Assembly: GCF_005405905.1 (NCBI RefSeq)
Contig: NZ_BJHU01000060.1
Span: forward strand, 1 to 47,472
Direction: 5' to 3'
From: Acidovorax sp. NB1
GTDB taxonomy: Bacteria; Pseudomonadota; Gammaproteobacteria; Burkholderiales; Burkholderiaceae_C
DNA: 47,472 nt
Below the pieces are notes generated by a model that did no database searches, was not told the origin of the DNA, and worked only from the letters and a program-made list of their open reading frames with translations. The position numbers were made by a program, and so were the translations under genes. Below, piece after piece: positions 42,777-47,472 of this stretch. Each line of letters opens with the position of its first letter. Position 1 is the stretch's first letter.

Positions 42777-43658
42777 TTATTCTCCTTTACCGTCCGCTGC
42801 TGTAGCGGGCGCGGCGACTTTGCGTACGCGCTTAACGGCGGTGTTGTCAGCGCCACCGGCTTCGGCGGGCTTATCGCTGCCATCGGCAGGTGCGGAGTTC
42901 GCACCCACTGGGCGGCGTGGGCCACGGCCTGCGCCTGGACGGTCGCCACCTGGGCGGCCATCACGGCGTGGGCCACGTGGGCGGCGCTCTTCGTCTGGAC
43001 GAGGAGTTTCCACAGCGGGCAGGTCATTGCGGCCCAGCGTGTCACCCTTGTAGACCCAGACCTTGACGCCGATCACACCGTAGGTGGTCTTGGCTTCAGA
43101 GGTGCCGTAGTCGATGTCAGCACGCAGCGTGTGAAGTGGCACGCGGCCTTCACGGTACCACTCGCAGCGAGCGATTTCGATACCGTTCAGACGGCCAGAC
43201 GACATGATCTTGATGCCCTGAGCACCCAGACGCATGGCGTTCTGCATGGCGCGCTTCATAGCGCGACGGAACATGATGCGCTTTTCGAGCTGCTGCGTGA
43301 TGCTGTCGGCGATCAGCTTGGCATCGATTTCGGGCTTGCGCACTTCTTCGATGTTCACTGCGACAGGCACGCCCAGGCGCGACGCGAGTTCCTTCTTCAG
43401 GTTCTCGATGTCTTCGCCCTTCTTGCCGATCACCACACCAGGACGGGCCGAGTAAATGGTGATACGGGCGTTCTTGGCGGGGCGCTCGATCAGGATGCGC
43501 GACACGGCCGCGTTCTTGAGCTTGGCCTTCAGGTACTCACGCACCTTGATGTCTTCGGCCAGCATGCCCGCGAAATCGCGGTTGCTGGCGTACCAACGGC
43601 TGGACCAGTTGCGGCTGACCGCAAGGCGGAAGCCGGTAGGATGGATTTTCTGTCCCAT
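42777..43658 (-). CDS. rpsC: 30S ribosomal protein S3 with long C-terminal tail
   Basis: 293 residues, against about 233 in E. coli. The KH domain (PGVVIGKKGEDIENLKKELA) and the normal C-terminal domain up to WVYKGDTLGRNDLP are standard. The extra 70 or so residues are rich in Arg, Gly and Pro (RRPRGPRRDGRPGGDRPGAG) and then Ala. Such a tail would lie at the mRNA entry channel and could contact RNA. Confidence 0.97.
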   Translation of the reverse strand: MGQKIHPTGFRLAVSRNWSSRWYASNRDFAGMLAEDIKVREYLKAKLKNAAVSRILIERPAKNARITIYSARPGVVIGKKGEDIENLKKELASRLGVPVAVNIEEVRKPEIDAKLIADSITQQLEKRIMFRRAMKRAMQNAMRLGAQGIKIMSSGRLNGIEIARCEWYREGRVPLHTLRADIDYGTSEAKTTYGVIGVKVWVYKGDTLGRNDLPAVETPRPDEERRPRGPRRDGRPGGDRPGAGRGPRRPVGANSAPADGSDKPAEAGGADNTAVKRVRKVAAPATAADGKGE

Positions 43659-43673
43659 AGTCTTCCCGAGCCT

Positions 43674-44006
43674 TTAGTTGCCAACCGTCACGTACACATG
43701 GCACGTGGGCTTGCTGATGCGGTTGCCGCGGCCTTTGGCGCGCGCGGTGAAGCGCTTGAGCGTGGTGCCTTGTTCGACGTAGATGGTCTTGACCTTCAGT
43801 TCGTCGATGTCAGCGCCATCGTTGTGTTCGGCGTTGGCGATGGCCGACTCCAGAACCTTCTTGACGATGCCAGCAGCTTTTTTCTGCGTGAACGTCAGGA
43901 TGTTCAGAGCTTGATCGACCTTCTTACCGCGGATCAGATCGGCGACCAGACGGCCCTTATCGACCGACAGACGGACGCCCCGGAGGACTGCACGTGTTTC
44001 AGACAT
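43674..44006 (-). CDS. rplV: 50S ribosomal protein L22
   Basis: 110 residues. RLSVDKGRLVADLIRGKKVD and the C-terminal loop (RAKGRGNRISKPTCHVYVTV) that reaches the peptide exit tunnel are both typical. 9 bases after rpsS. Confidence 0.97.
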   Translation of the reverse strand: MSETRAVLRGVRLSVDKGRLVADLIRGKKVDQALNILTFTQKKAAGIVKKVLESAIANAEHNDGADIDELKVKTIYVEQGTTLKRFTARAKGRGNRISKPTCHVYVTVGN

Positions 44007-44015
44007 GGTCGTTCC

Positions 44016-44291
44016 TTACTTCTTCGCTTTTTTGTCAGCGGGGTGACCCTTGAAGGTGCGCGTCAGGGCGAATTCGCCCAGCTTGTGGCCCACCATCTGG
44101 TCGGTGACATAGACCGGCACGTGTTGCTTGCCGTTGTGCACGGCGATGGTCAGACCGATGAACTCGGGCAGAACCATGGAGCGACGCGACCAGGTCTTGA
44201 CTGGTTTCTTGTCCTTGGTGGCAACGGCCTTTTCGACCTTGGCCAGCAAGTGATGGTCAACAAATGGACCCTTTTTGAGAGAGCGAGTCAT
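44016..44291 (-). CDS. rpsS: 30S ribosomal protein S19
   Basis: 91 residues, MTRSLKKGPFVDHHLLAKV start and the basic core KTWSRRSMVLPEFIGLTIAV. It binds the 16S head with S13. 10 bases after rplB. Confidence 0.97.
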   Translation of the reverse strand: MTRSLKKGPFVDHHLLAKVEKAVATKDKKPVKTWSRRSMVLPEFIGLTIAVHNGKQHVPVYVTDQMVGHKLGEFALTRTFKGHPADKKAKK

Positions 44292-44301
44292 CTGTTACCC
44301 C

Positions 44302-45126
44302 TTACTTCTTGCGACGCGACACGATCATGATCTGTGTGCGCTTGTTGTTACGGGTGCGATAACCCTTGGTCAGATTGCCCCAAGGATCGACTGCATGGCG
44401 GCCTTCGCCGGTGCGGCCTTCGCCACCACCGTGAGGGTGATCCACCGGGTTCATGGCCACGCCGCGAACCGTAGGACGAATACCCATCCAGCGCTTCACA
44501 CCGGCCTTGCCCAGTTGGCGCAGGCTGTGTTCTTCGTTGGCCACTTCGCCAATGGTGGCGCGGCATTCGATGTGGATCTTGCGCACTTCGCCCGAGCGCA
44601 TACGCACTTGAGCGTAGGTGCCTTCACGGGCCAGCAGCGTTGCCGAAGCACCAGCCGAGCGGGCGATCTGTGCACCAGCACCGGGCTTCAGCTCGATGCA
44701 GTGGATGGTCGAACCCACGGGGATGTTGCGGATAGGCAGCGTGTTGCCAGCGCGGATCGGGGCTTCCGAACCGGACAGCAGGGTTGCGCCCACTTCCAGG
44801 TTGCGGGGAGCGATGATGTAACGGCGCTCGCCGTCGGCATAGCACACCAGAGCGATGTGGGCCGTACGGTTCGGGTCGTACTCAATGCGCTCAACCTTGG
44901 CGGGAATGCCGTCCTTGTTGCGCTTGAAGTCCACCACACGGTAGTGGTGCTTGTGGCCACCGCCCTTGTGGCGGGTGGTGATGTGACCGTTGTTGTTGCG
45001 GCCAGCCTTCTGGAACTGAGGCTCCAGCAGGGGTGCAAACGCTTCACCCTTGTACAGGTGGTCACGCGTGACCTTCACCACGGCACGTTGGCCGGGCGAA
45101 GTGGGTTTCATCTTGATAACGGCCAT
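44302..45126 (-). CDS. rplB: 50S ribosomal protein L2
   Basis: 274 residues. The C-terminal MNPVDHPHGGGEGR region near the peptidyl transferase centre is intact. Two bases after rplW. Confidence 0.98.
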   Translation of the reverse strand: MAVIKMKPTSPGQRAVVKVTRDHLYKGEAFAPLLEPQFQKAGRNNNGHITTRHKGGGHKHHYRVVDFKRNKDGIPAKVERIEYDPNRTAHIALVCYADGERRYIIAPRNLEVGATLLSGSEAPIRAGNTLPIRNIPVGSTIHCIELKPGAGAQIARSAGASATLLAREGTYAQVRMRSGEVRKIHIECRATIGEVANEEHSLRQLGKAGVKRWMGIRPTVRGVAMNPVDHPHGGGEGRTGEGRHAVDPWGNLTKGYRTRNNKRTQIMIVSRRKK

Positions 45127-45128
45127 GA

Positions 45129-45443
45129 TTAAGCAGCCTCCCCGGACAGGTTCAGCTCTTGACCTGGCTGCAGCGTGACGTATGCCTTGCGAACGTTGTC
45201 GCGGCGGCCCACGGTCTTGCCGAAGCGCTTGGTCTTGCCTTTGGTGTTCACCACGGAAACGCCCTTGACCTCAACCTTGAACATCAATTCCACAGCGGCC
45301 TTGATTTCTGGCTTGGTAGCGTTCTGCAGCACCTTGAACGTCACAGCATTGGACTTTTCAGCAACCATGGTGGCCTTTTCGGACACGATGGGAGCGACCA
45401 GCACTTGCATCAGACGACCTTCGTCAAACTTGAGCGTGCTCAT
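45129..45443 (-). CDS. rplW: 50S ribosomal protein L23
   Basis: 104 residues, LMQVLVAPIVSEKATMVAEK. It forms the docking site for trigger factor and SRP at the tunnel exit. The start overlaps the rplD stop by four bases (ATGA). Confidence 0.97.
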   Translation of the reverse strand: MSTLKFDEGRLMQVLVAPIVSEKATMVAEKSNAVTFKVLQNATKPEIKAAVELMFKVEVKGVSVVNTKGKTKRFGKTVGRRDNVRKAYVTLQPGQELNLSGEAA

Positions 45444-46060
45444 GCGAACATCTCCTTGAGTTTGTCGATTGCACCCTTGGTGACGAGCACTTTCTTGAAA
45501 CGGACCAGCGACACGGGATCGGCATAACGGGGCTCGACGACGAGCACGTTCACCAGATTGCGCGAAGCCAGGTACAGGTTTTCGTCCACTTCATCGGCAA
45601 TCACCATCACCGATTGCAGATTCATGGCCTTGAACTTGTCAGCCAGAACCTTGGTCTTGGGCGATTCGAGCTTGAGCGAATCCACCACAGCCAGGCGGCC
45701 TTCACGGGCCAGCTGCGACAAGATGGCAGACATGCCAGCGCGGTACATCTTCTTGTTGATCTTCTGGCTGAAGTTTTCATCAGGCAGATTCGGGAAGATG
45801 CGACCGCCCCCGCGCCACAGAGGCGAGGAAGTCATACCAGCACGTGCGTTACCCGTACCCTTTTGCTTGAAAGGCTTCTTGGTCGAGTGACGGACTTGTT
45901 CGCGGTCCTTCTGGGCGCGAGTGCCTTGGCGGGCGTTGGCCTGGTAGGCCACCACGATCTGGTGCACCAGATCTTCGTTGTATTCACGACCGAACACGGT
46001 CTCAGGCACGTCCAGCTTGGACGCGCTCTGGCCTTGGTCGCTCAGGAGTTCGAGCTGCAT
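45440..46060 (-). CDS. rplD: 50S ribosomal protein L4
   Basis: 206 residues. The extended loop motif KPFKQKGTGNARAGMTSSPL is present. In E. coli L4 also represses its own operon at the leader. Its start overlaps the rplC stop (TAATG). Confidence 0.97.
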   Translation of the reverse strand: MQLELLSDQGQSASKLDVPETVFGREYNEDLVHQIVVAYQANARQGTRAQKDREQVRHSTKKPFKQKGTGNARAGMTSSPLWRGGGRIFPNLPDENFSQKINKKMYRAGMSAILSQLAREGRLAVVDSLKLESPKTKVLADKFKAMNLQSVMVIADEVDENLYLASRNLVNVLVVEPRYADPVSLVRFKKVLVTKGAIDKLKEMFA

Positions 46061-46734
46061 TAGTTCGCTCCTTTGGAGGCTTTGGCCTTGATGGCGGGAC
46101 GCACCGTCACGAACCCACCCTTGGAGCCCGGAATAGCGCCCTTGATCAAGAGCAGTTGACGCGCTTCGTCGATGCGGATGACATCGAGGTTTTGCGTGGT
46201 CTTGGTGACGTCGCCGAGGTGGCCCGTCATGCGCTTGCCGGGGAACACGCGACCGGGGTCTTGTGCCATACCGATAGAGCCTGGCACGTTGTGCGAACGG
46301 CTGTTACCGTGCGACGCGCGCTGCGAGGCCATATTGTGGCGCTTGATGGTACCGGCGTAGCCCTTACCGATGGAGGTGCCTTGCACGTCCACCTTCTGGC
46401 CGACAGCAAAAACATCAGCCACAGGCACTGCAGCACCAGCGGCGTACTTGCCGGCGGTTTCTGCGGTCACGCGGAATTCCTGGATGATTTCACCGGCTTC
46501 CACACCTGCCTTGGCAAGGTGGCCGGCTTCTGGCTTGGTCACGCGCGATGCTTTGCGCGAACCGAACGTGACCTGCAGGGCCACGTAGCCATCGTTCTCT
46601 TGGGTTTTGATCTGGGTAACGCGGTTGTTGGACACATCCACCACCGTAACAGGCACTGCGTCCCCATCATCGGTGAACAGACGCATCATGCCCACTTTGC
46701 GACCCAGCAACCCGAGGGAGTTGCTCAGACTCAT
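46060..46734 (-). CDS. rplC: 50S ribosomal protein L3
   Basis: 224 residues, GLLGRKVGMMRLFTDDGDAV start and NMASQRASHGNSRSHNVPGS with the Gln that is N5-methylated by PrmB in this family. Unusually for this operon, a 225-base gap with its own promoter-like sequence separates it from rpsJ. Confidence 0.97.
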   Translation of the reverse strand: MSLSNSLGLLGRKVGMMRLFTDDGDAVPVTVVDVSNNRVTQIKTQENDGYVALQVTFGSRKASRVTKPEAGHLAKAGVEAGEIIQEFRVTAETAGKYAAGAAVPVADVFAVGQKVDVQGTSIGKGYAGTIKRHNMASQRASHGNSRSHNVPGSIGMAQDPGRVFPGKRMTGHLGDVTKTTQNLDVIRIDEARQLLLIKGAIPGSKGGFVTVRPAIKAKASKGAN

Positions 46735-46880
46735 TGGTTTTCTCCAAAACTTTCACCGCTGCGACTTCAATTGGCCTCAGCGTTTTTGCTCAGCACTTGC
46801 GCGCCAGCGTGCGAAAGAAGGTTAATAAAACTCCACCCAGACCCCGCGACTTTGCAGGCGCGAGAAAGGCGAAGCCCTAA

Positions 46881-46909
46881 AGTATAACGCGGACTGCTTT
46901 TTCAAGCAA
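46881..46909 (-). promoter_or_regulatory. Candidate promoter for rplC and downstream ribosomal genes
   Basis: Minus strand: -35 TTGCTT (46904-46909), 17-base spacer, -10 TATACT (46881-46886), about 150 bases before the rplC start. The 46735-46959 gap otherwise holds the untranslated leader and the hairpins described separately. Confidence 0.6.
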
Positions 46910-46918
46910 GTCCGCGTT
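46886..46918. other. Long hairpin overlapping the rplC promoter
   Basis: AACGCGGACT-GCTT pairs with AAGC-A-AGTCCGCGTT (14 bp, one bulge, four-base loop). It covers the spacer and -35 of the candidate promoter. A second small hairpin nearer rpsJ (GGCCC/GGGCC, about 46933-46948) could end or attenuate rpsJ transcripts. Confidence 0.55.
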
Positions 46919-46959
46919 ACAAACCATCCGACCGGCCCTTGCGGGCCAGCCTTCCGGGA

Positions 46960-47271
46960 TTACTGCAGCTTGATTTCGACGTCCACGCCAGCGGGCAGGT
47001 CGAGCTTCATCAGGGCGTCCACTGTCTTGTCGGTGGGGTCCACGATGTCCATCAGACGCTGGTGCGTACGGATTTCCAGCTGGTCGCGCGACGTCTTGTT
47101 GACGTGGGGCGAACGCAGGATGTCGAAACGCTTCATGCGTGTCGGCAGGGGCACGGGGCCCTTGACGATGGCGCCGGTGCGCTTGGCGGTGTCAACGATC
47201 TCGGCAGCGGACTGGTCGATCAGCTTGTAGTCAAACGCCTTCAGGCGGATGCGGATTTTTTGCTTGGACAT
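46960..47271 (-). CDS. rpsJ: 30S ribosomal protein S10
   Basis: 103 residues, KIRIRLKAFDYKLIDQSAAE and HVNKTSRDQLEIRTHQRLMD. It also serves as NusE in antitermination. 26 bases after tuf. Confidence 0.98.
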   Translation of the reverse strand: MSKQKIRIRLKAFDYKLIDQSAAEIVDTAKRTGAIVKGPVPLPTRMKRFDILRSPHVNKTSRDQLEIRTHQRLMDIVDPTDKTVDALMKLDLPAGVDVEIKLQ

Positions 47272-47297
47272 GGCGGGTTCCTTGTTCTGCTTATGAA

Positions 47298-47472
47298 TTA
47301 AGCAATGATCTTGGCCACGACGCCAGCGCCGACCGTACGGCCACCTTCGCGGATAGCGAAACGCAGACCTTCTTCCATGGCAATGGGGTTGATCAGCTTC
47401 ACAGTGATCGACACGTTGTCACCAGGCATGACCATTTCCTTGTCGGCTGGCAGCTCGATGGCGCCAGTCACG
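47298..47472 (-). CDS. tuf: Elongation factor Tu, C-terminal part (cut by window end)
   Basis: The last 57 codons and the stop are present. They read [20 protein letters not shown] and end in [20 protein letters not shown], the domain III terminus of EF-Tu. The start lies beyond the window. It is followed by rpsJ as in other str-S10 regions. Confidence 0.97.

Overview
The window is GC-rich, densely coded chromosomal DNA. Its gene content and order (DUF4148 protein, atpIBEFHAGDC, ybeD-lipB-lipA, an EIIA-HPr-EI regulatory PTS set, tuf-S10 operon) point to a betaproteobacterium of the family Comamonadaceae, most like Acidovorax. This assignment comes from gene content and from short GATAGC-type intergenic motifs as I remember them; no database search was possible.

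Layout. 1-620: a small DUF4148 secreted protein and two strong terminators. 618-7786 (minus): the complete F1Fo ATP synthase operon, led by atpI. 8075-10110 (plus): ybeD-lipB-lipA, the lipoate synthesis block. 10193-29213: a Lap-type biofilm adhesion system. It has a TolC-like outer membrane protein, the periplasmic protease LapG, the inside-out c-di-GMP receptor LapD, a 3300-residue LapA-like RTX adhesin with a TAAG LapG site, a 72-residue conserved-looking small protein, a LuxR-type regulator with a degenerate receiver, and the type I secretion membrane fusion protein and ABC transporter. 29368-32294: an AraC regulator, an EamA exporter and an MFS transporter. 32351-34850 (minus): EIIA(Man)-HPr-EI. 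34936-37352: MFS transporter, lipoprotein, and a divergent TlpA-like thioredoxin. 37470-39316: cytochrome c', cytochrome b561 and a GNAT acetyltransferase. 39352-41170: a retron. 41172-41681: a peroxiredoxin. 41864-47472 (minus): rpsQ back to tuf (S10 operon; tuf is cut by the window edge).

The most interesting element is the retron at 39379-41170. A reverse transcriptase of about 536 residues has YADD and VTG motifs and a roughly 230-residue N-terminal extension. Directly upstream lies a 146-nt segment with the expected parts of a retron msr-msd RNA. These are a 13-bp a1/a2 stem, an AGC with a candidate branching G immediately after a1, two msr hairpins and a long msd hairpin. A -10 box lies seven bases before a1. 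The a2 strand is also part of an intrinsic-terminator-like hairpin, so msDNA folding and transcription into the RT gene may be mutually exclusive states. No separate effector gene follows: the RT stop codon lies 1 nt from the convergent peroxiredoxin stop. The effector may therefore be the N-terminal extension, or the upstream GNAT gene.

The Lap block reads as one working system. High c-di-GMP bound by LapD would hold LapG away from LapA, keeping the adhesin anchored. Low c-di-GMP would release LapG to cut at TAAG near residue 110.
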